Under the pieces are notes generated by a model. That model had not been told where the DNA came from and made no database searches. It was given only the letters and a program-made list of their open reading frames with translations. 40,615 nt of DNA from Arthrobacter sp. SO5. Its GTDB lineage: Bacteria > Actinomycetota > Actinomycetes > Actinomycetales > Micrococcaceae. Location of the stretch: the NCBI RefSeq assembly GCF_020532805.1, contig NZ_MQTQ01000031.1, positions 1 through 40,615 on the forward strand, given 5' to 3'. Position numbers and translations under genes: made by a program. Below are positions 25,488-33,023 of this stretch, piece by piece (the first letter of the stretch is position 1; every line of letters starts with the position of its first letter).

Positions 25488-25518
25488 GTTGTCTCTAAGA
25501 CAACACGGGTTGTATCCT
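25488..25518 (+). promoter_or_regulatory. Promoter with overlapping dyad, leaderless aminotransferase gene
   Basis: TTGTCT (25489-25494) and TATCCT (25513-25518) are 18 bases apart, and the GTG start follows seven bases after the -10. The -35 lies inside the perfect dyad GTTGTCT-CTA-AGACAAC (25488-25504), a plausible repressor or autoregulator site. Confidence 0.5.
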
Positions 25519-25525
25519 TGGGATT

Positions 25526-26818
25526 GTGACCCACGAAACACTTAATGCCGCCGCAGAAGTACTTCCGGCCGAGGCAATCGACGCAATCGAACGTGCGGCT
25601 ACGTCCGCCCACCGCCACGAGGAACTCTTCTCGGAGCGCGCAGCAAATATCAAGCAGTCAGCGGTCCGTGACGTCTTCGACATCTCGATGCGCCCCGGCC
25701 TCGTCTCGCTCGCCGGCGGCAGTCCGTACCTTCAGTCCCTGCCGCTGGAACGGCTTGGCCAGACTGCCGCGAAGATCATCGCGGAACAGGGCATGACCGC
25801 ACTGCAATACGGTGGCGGCCAGGGCACCGAGGAACTCCGGCGCCAGATCTGCGAGGTCATGGCAGCGGAGGGCATCACCGACGCGAAGCCGGAGAACGTC
25901 GTGATCACCGCCGGTTCGCAGTCCGCGCAGGACGTTGCGACCAAGGTATTCTGCAACCCGGGGGACGTGGTCCTCGTCGAGGACCCCACCTATGTCGGCG
26001 CGCTCAATACCTTCGAGGCCTACCAGGTCCAGGTCGCTACCGTGCCAATGGATGCCGACGGCATCGTCCCGGACCTCCTCGAGGCGAAGATCGCCGCCCT
26101 GCAGACCGCCGGCAAAAACATCAAGTTCCTCTACACGATTCCCAGCTTCAACAACCCCTCCGGCATCACCCTCTCCGCAGGCCGCCGCCAGCAGGTTGTG
26201 GATATATGCCGAAATGCGAATATTTTGGTTTTGGAGGACAATCCCTACGGTCTTCTCCGCTTCGACGGGAAGCCCCTGACCCCCCTGCGCGCCGGAAACC
26301 CGGACGATGTCATCTACATGGGGTCCTTCTCGAAGATCTTCGCGCCCGGTCTGCGGATCGGCTGGGCGCTCGTGCCTGCACACCTGCAGCGCCGCTACTA
26401 CCTGGCCTCCGAGGCCGTCACGCTATGCCCGCCGACCCTTAACCAGATGCTGGTCTCCGCGTACCTGCGGGACTACGACTGGCGCGGCCAGATCGAAACG
26501 TACCGGGGGCTGTACAAGGAACGCTGTGATGCGATGCTCGCGGCCCTGGACGACTACATGCCTGCGGGCCTGAGCTGGACCCGACCGGAGGGCGGCTTCT
26601 TCGTCTGGGTGACTTTGCCGGACGGGGTGGACACCTACCCGCTGCTGGCCACGGCGATCGACGCCGGCGTGGTGTTCATCCCCGGGGCGGCATTCACGGC
26701 GTCGGATGAGCCGTCCAACAAGATCCGGCTGGCCTTCAGCGCGGTGCCGCCTGAATCCCTCCGCGAGGGCATCCGCCGGCTGGCGCCGGTCCTGCGCGAA
26801 GCCATCGCGGCGCTGTAG
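25526..26818 (+). CDS. PLP-dependent aminotransferase (class I/II, 2-aminoadipate/MocR-like)
   Basis: A 430-residue fold-type I aminotransferase that moves an amino group between an amino acid and a 2-oxo acid. Marks: YGGGQGTEELR near residue 95, ITAGSQSAQD, the VEDPTYVGAL segment, IPSFNNPSG, LEDNPYGLLRF (Asp/Tyr contacting PLP), the PLP lysine in SFSKIFAPGLRIGW near residue 269, and the C-terminal NKIRLAFS arginine that binds the carboxylate. It has no GntR-type helix-turn-helix domain, unlike true MocR regulators. The GTG start has no ribosome site and follows a -10 element by seven bases, so the mRNA is probably leaderless. Codons 224-239 are markedly A/T-richer than the rest. Substrate not identifiable. 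Confidence 0.9.
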   Translation: MTHETLNAAAEVLPAEAIDAIERAATSAHRHEELFSERAANIKQSAVRDVFDISMRPGLVSLAGGSPYLQSLPLERLGQTAAKIIAEQGMTALQYGGGQGTEELRRQICEVMAAEGITDAKPENVVITAGSQSAQDVATKVFCNPGDVVLVEDPTYVGALNTFEAYQVQVATVPMDADGIVPDLLEAKIAALQTAGKNIKFLYTIPSFNNPSGITLSAGRRQQVVDICRNANILVLEDNPYGLLRFDGKPLTPLRAGNPDDVIYMGSFSKIFAPGLRIGWALVPAHLQRRYYLASEAVTLCPPTLNQMLVSAYLRDYDWRGQIETYRGLYKERCDAMLAALDDYMPAGLSWTRPEGGFFVWVTLPDGVDTYPLLATAIDAGVVFIPGAAFTASDEPSNKIRLAFSAVPPESLREGIRRLAPVLREAIAAL

Positions 26819-26833
26819 CCTGAACTGCGGCGC

Positions 26834-26872
26834 TAGCCTGACCATTGGCACATGGCCGAAGACGATCGTTGA
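26834..26872 (+). promoter_or_regulatory. Possible promoter and minimal ORF ahead of universal stress gene
   Basis: TAGCCT (26834-26839) is a -10-like element. ATG 26852 opens a six-codon frame encoding MAEDDR that ends with TGA at 26870-26872, four bases before the AAGGAG ribosome site of the stress protein. It could be chance. Confidence 0.25.
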
Positions 26873-26888
26873 CCCAAGGAGCACTTTT

Positions 26889-27320
26889 ATGACCGGAATT
26901 ATTGTTGTCGGCGTCGATGGCAGCGAAACTGCCCTCAAGGCCGCGCACACCGCCCGGGACCTGGCGGTCTCCCTCGGGGCGACCCTGCACGTGGTCAGCG
27001 CCTTCGACAGCGACCGTACCGAAGTCTTCGGTAGCGGCAACGACCAGTGGATCGTCTCCGATGCCGGCGAAGCGGAGAAGGTCGCCAAGAGCGTCGCCAA
27101 CAGCCTCCGGACGCAGGACATCGACGTCACCTACGCCGCGGCGCGGGGCAAGCCCGCGGAAGCCCTGATCGACGAGGCCGGACGCGCCGGCGCGCAGCTG
27201 ATCGTCGTCGGAAACAGGCGGATGAAGGGCCTCGGCCGGGTCCTGGGGAGCGTTGCGAACAGCGTGGCCCACAACGCTCCCTGTGACGTCTACATCGCCA
27301 AGACCGACACCGCCGACTAG
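26889..27320 (+). CDS. Universal stress protein (UspA family)
   Basis: A 143-residue single-domain universal stress protein. It starts with the family pattern IIVVGVDGSETALKAA, has the LHVVSAF strand, and ends with the ATP-binding motif GNRRMKGLGRVLGSVANSVA (G-x2-G-x9-G-S type) and the CDVYI strand, so it is probably of the ATP-binding subclass. ATG 26889 has a textbook AAGGAG site seven bases upstream; the open frame continues upstream into the aminotransferase gene but has no ribosome site there. Stop codon is only three bases from the stop of the convergent acyl-CoA ligase gene, so the terminator must lie inside that gene. Confidence 0.92.
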   Translation: MTGIIVVGVDGSETALKAAHTARDLAVSLGATLHVVSAFDSDRTEVFGSGNDQWIVSDAGEAEKVAKSVANSLRTQDIDVTYAAARGKPAEALIDEAGRAGAQLIVVGNRRMKGLGRVLGSVANSVAHNAPCDVYIAKTDTAD

Positions 27321-27323
27321 GCC

Positions 27324-28928
27324 CTACGCGTTCCGGCCCGGGACGGCCGGAGTCTTCAGCATCCGGCGCAGGATCTTTCCGGAGGAGGACTTCGGCACGG
27401 CGTCGATGAATTCCACGCGGCGGATCTTCTTGAACGGAGCCACCCTGGCTGCCACGAAGTCCATCACCGCGGCCTCGTCGAGCCGATCGCCGTCGTCACC
27501 GGGCTGGCGCACCACAAACGCCATCGGCACTTCCTGGCCGTCGGCGTCGGGCGTTCCGATCACGGCGGCGTCGGCGATGCCTGGGTTGGTGAGGAGCAGC
27601 GCCTCAAGTTCCGCGGGGGCGATCTGGTAGCCCTTGTACTTGATGAGCTCCTTGAGCCGGTCCACGATGGTGACAACACCGTCGGCCCGGACCGTGGCAA
27701 TGTCCCCGGTATGCAGGAAGCCGTCCGCGTCGAGGGTATCCGCCGTTTCCTCGGGCCGGTTGAGGTAGCCGAGCATCACGTTCGGGCCGCGGCACAGCAG
27801 GTGGCCGGGAGCGCTGGTGCCCTCCGTGGGGACCTCAATCTCCTCCCCCGAGGCCGGATCCACCAGGCGGCATTCCATGTTCGGGACGGTGTAGCCCACC
27901 GAGCTGACAGGCAGGTCCGTGGCGTCCACCGGGATCAGGTGGGATACGGGGCTCATCTCGGTCATGCCGTAGCCCTGCAGCACCCGGCAGCCGAGGCGTT
28001 CGGCCAACTTGGCGCCGAGCTCGCCGTCGAGCGGGGCGGCACCGGAAAGTGTGGTGTGCACGGAGCTCAGGTCATAGTCCCCTACGAGCGGGTGCTTGGA
28101 CAGGGCGACGGCAACAGGTGGTGCAATGAAGAGATAGCTGCACTTGTGTTCCTGGATGATCCGCAGGAACTCGGCGAGCTCGAACTTCGGCATGGTGACC
28201 AGGCAGGCCCGCTCACGCAGGGCCAGGTTCAGCAGCACTGTCAGCCCGTAGATGTGGAAGAAAGGCAGCAGCGCCAGCAGCCGGTCGTCGGTGGCGACCT
28301 TGAGCAGGCCGCGGGCCTGCTCCGCGTTCGCAATCAGATTCCGGTGGCTGAGCATGACGCCCTTGGGCCGGCCCGTCGTCCCGGAGGAATAGGGCAGTAC
28401 GGCGATGTGTGTGGCCGGATCGAAGCTGACCTCGGGGGCCGGCGCGCCCGAGCCCAGCAGATCCCGCAACGACGGGTGGCCTTCGGCGCCGTCGAGCACG
28501 ACGAGCCGCTCCGCCGGGATTCCCGCCTGGGCGGCAGCCTCCTGGGCGCCGGGCAGCAGGGCGGAGACCGTAAACAGCCACTGTGCCCCGGCGTCGGCGA
28601 GTTGCCGGGCGATCTCATCTGCGGTGTACAGGGAGTTCACGGTGGTCACAGTGGCGCCGGCCCGCAGCAGACCATGGAAGACGACGGCGAAGGCAGGGAC
28701 GTTGGGACAGAGGATCGCAGCGACCCCGTGGACACCGAGGCCCTGCGCCGCGACGGCTCCGGCCAGGGCATCGATCTGCGCCACAAGTGTCCGGTAGCTC
28801 ATCTCCGCGCCTCCGGTGCCGTCGACGAGGGCGATCCGGTCCAGGTCGGCCTCCTCCAGCCCGCCAAAGAGGTACTCGTACATGCTCACATCGGGAATTT
28901 CCACATCGGGGAACGGGCTCGAAAACAC
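27324..28928 (-). CDS. AMP-dependent acyl-CoA ligase (4-coumarate-CoA ligase-like)
   Basis: A 534-residue ANL-superfamily enzyme that activates a carboxylic acid with ATP and transfers it to CoA. The AMP-binding motif YSSGTTGRPKGVMLSHRN lies near residue 178; GYGMTEMSPV, the hinge YLFIAPP region, HTGDIATV and the C-terminal lysine motif PKSSSGKILRRML are all present. The order and spacing fit 4-coumarate-CoA ligase-like enzymes, but the acid is unknown. I chose GTG 28928 because AAAGGAG lies exactly seven bases upstream; the longer frame to 29015 lacks a site. A TAGAGT element (28978-28983) suggests its own promoter, after the terminator of the dehydrogenase operon. Location next to a 2-oxoacid dehydrogenase fits acyl-CoA metabolism. 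Confidence 0.9.
   Translation of the reverse strand: MFSSPFPDVEIPDVSMYEYLFGGLEEADLDRIALVDGTGGAEMSYRTLVAQIDALAGAVAAQGLGVHGVAAILCPNVPAFAVVFHGLLRAGATVTTVNSLYTADEIARQLADAGAQWLFTVSALLPGAQEAAAQAGIPAERLVVLDGAEGHPSLRDLLGSGAPAPEVSFDPATHIAVLPYSSGTTGRPKGVMLSHRNLIANAEQARGLLKVATDDRLLALLPFFHIYGLTVLLNLALRERACLVTMPKFELAEFLRIIQEHKCSYLFIAPPVAVALSKHPLVGDYDLSSVHTTLSGAAPLDGELGAKLAERLGCRVLQGYGMTEMSPVSHLIPVDATDLPVSSVGYTVPNMECRLVDPASGEEIEVPTEGTSAPGHLLCRGPNVMLGYLNRPEETADTLDADGFLHTGDIATVRADGVVTIVDRLKELIKYKGYQIAPAELEALLLTNPGIADAAVIGTPDADGQEVPMAFVVRQPGDDGDRLDEAAVMDFVAARVAPFKKIRRVEFIDAVPKSSSGKILRRMLKTPAVPGRNA
27332..27351. terminator. Hairpin in overlapping 3' ends of usp and ligase genes
   Basis: TCCGGCC (27332-27338) and GGCCGGA (27345-27351), perfect 7-bp stem, six-base loop, just downstream of the usp stop and inside the last codons of the convergent gene. 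Confidence 0.4.
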
Positions 28929-28977
28929 GCAACATCTCCTTTGATCCGCGTCCGCCCGGCTGGCGGCGGCTGGTGCC

Positions 28978-28983
28978 ACTCTA
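28978..28983 (-). promoter_or_regulatory. -10 element of acyl-CoA ligase gene
   Basis: TAGAGT on the minus strand, about 50 bases before GTG 28928, leaving room for a short leader with the AAAGGAG site. Confidence 0.35.
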
Positions 28984-29027
28984 ATGCCGTCCGGGGTGCC
29001 GGGACAGGAATGCACGGATATGACCCG

Positions 29028-29044
29028 CGTCGCGGCCCGCGACG
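29028..29044 (-). terminator. Hairpin after 2-oxoacid dehydrogenase operon
   Basis: CGTCGCG (29028-29034) and CGCGACG (29038-29044), perfect 7-bp stem with a three-base loop; CCC/GGG can extend it past a one-base bulge. Lies about 30 bp beyond the E2 stop codon. No U-tract. Confidence 0.5.
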
Positions 29045-29071
29045 GGCAGGAGCGTCGCAGCGGCTACGGGG

Positions 29072-30580
29072 TCAGTCCAGCAGGAGGGCGGGCTCTTCGA
29101 GAATAGCGGCGACGTCGGCCATGAAGCGCGCCGAGAGGTCCCCGTCCACCACCCGGTGGTCGAAGGAGCCGCCGAGCGTGGTGATCCAGCGCGGGATGAC
29201 CTCGCCGTCGAGGACCCAGGGTTTCTGCTTTATGGTGCCGAAGGCCACGATCGCCACCTCGCCGGGGTTGATGATCGGGGTGCCGGTATCGATGCCCAGG
29301 GCCCCGATGTTGGTGACCGTGAGGGTGCCGCCCTGCATCTGGGCCGGCTGGGTCTTGCCGGCGCGGGCGGTGGTGGCCAGCTCGTTGAGAGCAAGGGCCA
29401 GCTCCTTGAGCGACAGGTCCTGGGCGTTCTTGATGTTCGGCACCATCAGGCCGCGCGGGGTTGCGGCGGCGATGCCGAGGTTCATGAAGTGCTTGACGTG
29501 GATTTCGGCGGAATCGCTTTCCGGGTTGTCCACCCAGGTGGCGTTGACGCTGGGGTTGCGCGCCGCGGCCCAGATGACGGCCTTGGCGAGGATCAGCAGC
29601 GGCGAGACCCTGATGCCCTCGAAGTCACGGGAGGCCTTAAGCCGCTTGACAAACTCCATGGTGCGGCTCGCGTCGACGTCCACGAAGATGCTCACATGCG
29701 GCGCCGCGAAGGCCGACTCCACCATGGCCTTCGCCGTGGCCTTGCGGACGCCCTTGACAGGGATCCGCTCGATCCGCTGTTCCTGCGGCCGGCCGGTCTT
29801 GCCCCAGAACGTGTCCGCCTGGTCCACCTCGGCATCGCGCTGGGCCTGGTAGCTGATGAGGTCCTCGCGGGTCACTTCGCCGCGGGCACCGGTGGGGATG
29901 ACATCGGACAAGTCGATGCCGAGATCCCGGGCGATCTTGCGCACGGGCGGCTTGGCCAGCACCCGGCCCACGAGGCCGGTGATCGCGCCGCCGAGCGTGG
30001 GGCGCGTGTCGAGGTTCCCGGCAGCGGCCGGCGGTTCGACGCGGGCGACGGCGTCGGGACGGAGCCAGGGATCGTGGGCCTCGACGGCCGGGGCGGGCCC
30101 TGCGCTGCCTGAGCCGATCGAAACGGCAGGCTTGGCCGGCTGCGCCGCGGAAACCCGCGGGCGTCGCTTGACGGCGTCGGCCTTCGGCCCCGAACCCACC
30201 AGCGGGCCGCCGGCCGGGCGCCCGGCTGAGCCGCCGTCGTCGGACGTGTCCGCCTCAAGAGTCCCGTAGAGGGGCGCACCGCCCGCTGGCACCAGAACTG
30301 CCGGAGCCGGGGCGGCCGGCGCTGCGACGTCTCCGGCCACGGCGTCGGACACGGTAATGATGGGGGTCCCGACGTCGACCGTCACGCCCTCCTGGACCAG
30401 CAGTTCCGTGACAGTTCCGGCATACGGAGACGGCAGTTCGACGAGTGACTTGGCAGTCTCGATCTCACAGATGACGTCGTTGACGGCCACAGCGTCGCCG
30501 GCCTTGACCTTCCAGGAGACGATTTCGGCCTCGGTCAGCCCCTCGCCCACATCGGGGAGGTTGAAGGTGTGGAGAGTCAT
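29072..30580 (-). CDS. 2-oxoacid dehydrogenase E2 (dihydrolipoyl acyltransferase)
   Basis: A 502-residue acyltransferase core of a 2-oxoacid dehydrogenase complex. One N-terminal lipoyl domain carries the lipoylated Lys44 in [15 protein letters not shown] long Ala/Pro-rich linker follows (about 85-200), then the peripheral subunit-binding domain around [19 protein letters not shown] (about 207-243), and the catalytic domain ending with the [10 protein letters not shown] motif whose His is near residue 474. All essential residues are present. Starts at ATG 30580 with an AAGGAC site, 51 bp after E1beta. With a heterotetrameric E1 in an actinobacterium the complex is more likely branched-chain type than pyruvate type, since actinobacteria usually use a single-chain AceE for pyruvate. 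No E3 gene is adjacent. Confidence 0.92.
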   Translation of the reverse strand: MTLHTFNLPDVGEGLTEAEIVSWKVKAGDAVAVNDVICEIETAKSLVELPSPYAGTVTELLVQEGVTVDVGTPIITVSDAVAGDVAAPAAPAPAVLVPAGGAPLYGTLEADTSDDGGSAGRPAGGPLVGSGPKADAVKRRPRVSAAQPAKPAVSIGSGSAGPAPAVEAHDPWLRPDAVARVEPPAAAGNLDTRPTLGGAITGLVGRVLAKPPVRKIARDLGIDLSDVIPTGARGEVTREDLISYQAQRDAEVDQADTFWGKTGRPQEQRIERIPVKGVRKATAKAMVESAFAAPHVSIFVDVDASRTMEFVKRLKASRDFEGIRVSPLLILAKAVIWAAARNPSVNATWVDNPESDSAEIHVKHFMNLGIAAATPRGLMVPNIKNAQDLSLKELALALNELATTARAGKTQPAQMQGGTLTVTNIGALGIDTGTPIINPGEVAIVAFGTIKQKPWVLDGEVIPRWITTLGGSFDHRVVDGDLSARFMADVAAILEEPALLLD

Positions 30581-30631
30581 GATGTCCTTGCTTTGGGCTG
30601 CGTCTGCGGACGGGAGGGCGTCGGCAGGTGG

Positions 30632-31612
30632 TCAATAGGAAAGGGCGCGGTCCAGTGCCTCGAGGATCCGGTCAATGTCCGGCAGGTAGTCTTCCTCCAC
30701 CTTGGCCACGGGGTAGGGCATATGGAAGCCGCCGACGCGGATGACGGGCGCCTCGAGGGAATGGAAGGCCCGCTCGCTGATCCGTGCCGCGATTTCACCG
30801 CCGATACCGCCGAAGGTCGGCGCCTCGTGGGCCACGATCAGCCGCCCCGTCTTCTTGACGGAGTCCGTGATGGTGTCGAAGTCGATCGGCGAGATGGAGC
30901 GCAGGTCGATCACCTCGAGGCTGTGCCCGTCCTCGGCGGCGGCGTTGGCAGCGGCGAGGGCCACCGGAACCAGCGGTCCGTAAACGACGACGGTGGCGTC
31001 CGTTCCCTCGCGCAGGACGTGGGCCCTGAACGGGTCAGCGGAGGTTCCGGGGGACTCCGTGTCCACCTCGCCCTTGAGCCAGTAGCGGCGCTTGGGTTCG
31101 AAGACGATCACGGGATCCTGGCAGTCGACCGCCTGCTGGATCATCCAATAGGCGTCGTGCGGGTTGGACGGGGTGATGATGCGCAGGCCTGCCGTGTGGG
31201 CGAACAGCGCCTCCGGGGACTCCGAATGGTGCTCGATCGAGCCGATGCCGCCGCCGTAGGGGATCCGAATGACGACCGGCACGGTCAGGTTGCCGTTGCT
31301 GCGGGAGTGCATCTTCGCCAGCTGCGTGGTGATCTGGTTGAAGCCCGGAAAGACGAAGCCGTCGAACTGGATTTCGCAGACGGGCAGGTAGCCGCGGAGG
31401 GCCAGGCCGATCGCCGTGCCGATGATGCCGGACTCCGCCAGCGGAGTGTCCACAACGCGGTCCGCGCCGAACTCGGCGAAGAGGCCGTCGGTGACACGGT
31501 AGACGCCGCCCAGCGGCCCGATGTCCTCGCCCATGAGCAGGGCGCGGGGGTTGTTCTTCAGCGTCGCGCGCAGGCCCTCGTTCACGGCCTTGGCAATGGT
31601 CATGGTGGTCAT
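30632..31612 (-). CDS. 2-oxoacid dehydrogenase E1 component, beta subunit
   Basis: A 326-residue transketolase-like subunit. The N-terminus has LMGEDIGPLGGVYRVTDGL with the conserved Glu, followed by the RVVDTPLAESGIIGTAIGLA stretch and GGGIGSIEHHSESPEA, all typical of BkdA2/PdhB/AcoB beta subunits. The C-terminal transketolase domain includes SLEVIDLRSISPIDFDTI. Its start ATG shares one base with the E1alpha stop (TGATG), so the two subunits are made in step. Works with E1alpha as an alpha2-beta2 enzyme that decarboxylates the 2-oxo acid and loads the lipoyl arm of E2. Confidence 0.93.
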   Translation of the reverse strand: MTTMTIAKAVNEGLRATLKNNPRALLMGEDIGPLGGVYRVTDGLFAEFGADRVVDTPLAESGIIGTAIGLALRGYLPVCEIQFDGFVFPGFNQITTQLAKMHSRSNGNLTVPVVIRIPYGGGIGSIEHHSESPEALFAHTAGLRIITPSNPHDAYWMIQQAVDCQDPVIVFEPKRRYWLKGEVDTESPGTSADPFRAHVLREGTDATVVVYGPLVPVALAAANAAAEDGHSLEVIDLRSISPIDFDTITDSVKKTGRLIVAHEAPTFGGIGGEIAARISERAFHSLEAPVIRVGGFHMPYPVAKVEEDYLPDIDRILEALDRALSY

Positions 31613-32877
31613 CAGTTGGCCGCCCCGTCGGTGCTTGCGTGGTGCGAATCGGCCGTGTCCGCGAATCCTGCGCTGTACTCCTCGAACCAGGCAAGTTCTT
31701 CGGCCACGAGGGGATGGGCCTCCACATAGGTGTTCGCGAAGGCGGTCCGGATGTCCGGCGTTTCCAGGTCATAGGTGGTCTTGCGGACGTACGCGGCGAG
31801 CTCGTCGCCGTCGGCCTTGACCTGGTCGAAAAAGGCGTCGTCGGCGAAGCCCTCGGCGCGGAGGTACTTTTCGAGGCGCTCCAGCGGATCCTTGGCCCGC
31901 CACCGGCCTTCCTCGGCGGATGCTCGGTACTTGGTGGGATCATCAGCCGTGGTGTGCGCGCCGACCCGGTAGGTGAATGCCTCGATCAGCACCGGGCCGT
32001 TGCCCTCCCGGGCCTGCTCCAGCGCCCACTCGGTGACGGCATGGACGGCGATCACGTCATTGCCGTCCACCCGGATGCCGGGGAAGCCGTAGCCCTTGGC
32101 GCGGTTGGCCAGCGGGATGCGGGTCTGCACGGAGCTGGGGACGGAGATCGCCCAGTGGTTGTTCTGGCAGAAGAACACCACGGGAGCCTGGTAGGAGGAG
32201 GCGAACACCATGGATTCGTGGACGTCACCTTCGGAGCTGGCACCGTCACCAAAATAGACCACGACGGCGGCCTTGGGCTCCGGATCCCCGACGGTTCCGT
32301 CCGCGGTTGCGGCCCCAGTCGCGGCCGCAGCGGCGAGCTTCTGGTCCCGCTGGATGCCCATGGCATAGCCGACCGCATGGGGCGTCTGGGCCGCCAGGAC
32401 CAGGGTGTACAGGTGGAAGTTGGTGTCCTTGGGGTTCCACCCGCCGTTGGACACGCCGCGGAACTGGCGGAGCAGTTCGGCGAGGTCCACGTTGCGGGTC
32501 AGCGCAACACCATGCTCCCGGTACGTGGGAAAGATGTAGTCCTGCGGCTGGCTGGCACGGCCCGAGCCGATCTGCGCGGCCTCCTGGCCGGTGAGCGGGA
32601 CCCACAATGCCAGCTGGCCCTGCCGCTGGAGGGCCGTGGCTTCGACGTCGAAGCGGCGGATCTTGGCCATGTCGGCATAGAATCCGCGCAGCTTTTCCGG
32701 ATCAATGCGCTCGGCGTAATCAGAGAAGACGGGGTCGGAGCCCAGCTTCCCGTCGGGGCCCAGCAGCTGCACCATCGGCACGGCGGGATCGCCCAGTTGG
32801 GCTTCGGCTACAGCCTCGAGCTGGTCATTTATGCCGGTTCCGTCGAACTCGGTAGAGGGCAGATGTGTGGCGCCCAT
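31612..32877 (-). CDS. 2-oxoacid dehydrogenase E1 component, alpha subunit
   Basis: A 421-residue thiamine-diphosphate-dependent subunit, first gene of the operon. The TPP-binding motif VYFGDGASSEGD... (about residue 205) ends in CQNNHWAIS, as required for Mg-TPP. The YREHGVAL segment and the phosphorylation-loop region YRVGAHTTADDPTKYR are typical. Often annotated pdhA, but with a separate beta subunit in an actinobacterium a branched-chain role is more likely. I chose ATG 32877 with an AAGGAG site five bases upstream; a frame extension to 32946 would run into the operator region. The nested dyad at 32923-32964 lies just upstream. Confidence 0.92.
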   Translation of the reverse strand: MGATHLPSTEFDGTGINDQLEAVAEAQLGDPAVPMVQLLGPDGKLGSDPVFSDYAERIDPEKLRGFYADMAKIRRFDVEATALQRQGQLALWVPLTGQEAAQIGSGRASQPQDYIFPTYREHGVALTRNVDLAELLRQFRGVSNGGWNPKDTNFHLYTLVLAAQTPHAVGYAMGIQRDQKLAAAAATGAATADGTVGDPEPKAAVVVYFGDGASSEGDVHESMVFASSYQAPVVFFCQNNHWAISVPSSVQTRIPLANRAKGYGFPGIRVDGNDVIAVHAVTEWALEQAREGNGPVLIEAFTYRVGAHTTADDPTKYRASAEEGRWRAKDPLERLEKYLRAEGFADDAFFDQVKADGDELAAYVRKTTYDLETPDIRTAFANTYVEAHPLVAEELAWFEEYSAGFADTADSHHASTDGAAN

Positions 32878-32922
32878 ACCGTCTCCTTGCTTGCCGCATC
32901 CGAATGCGCCGCAGTCGCTGGT

Positions 32923-32964
32923 ATATATGCCAGAAAGGGAATGCATTCCCGATCCGGCATATAT
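32923..32964. promoter_or_regulatory. Nested dyad upstream of 2-oxoacid dehydrogenase operon
   Basis: Outer arms ATATATGCC (32923-32931) and GGCATATAT (32956-32964) enclose the perfect 14-bp palindrome GGGAATGCATTCCC (32937-32950). The centres coincide closely. The element lies 46-87 bases before the E1alpha start, in an A/T-rich patch that also supplies TATATA/TATATG -10 candidates. It looks like a multi-dimer operator, for example for an Lrp/AsnC- or TetR-type regulator; none is encoded next to it. Confidence 0.65.
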
Positions 32965-33023
32965 TGTGGTTACTCGTCCCTACTTTATCCGCAGTGCGCA
33001 GCCCGCGGTCTTCATGTTAAGCG

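Noticed and set aside
25526..26818. MocR-type transcription factor
   Set aside because: The aminotransferase domain is complete but there is no N-terminal GntR helix-turn-helix, so it is called an enzyme.
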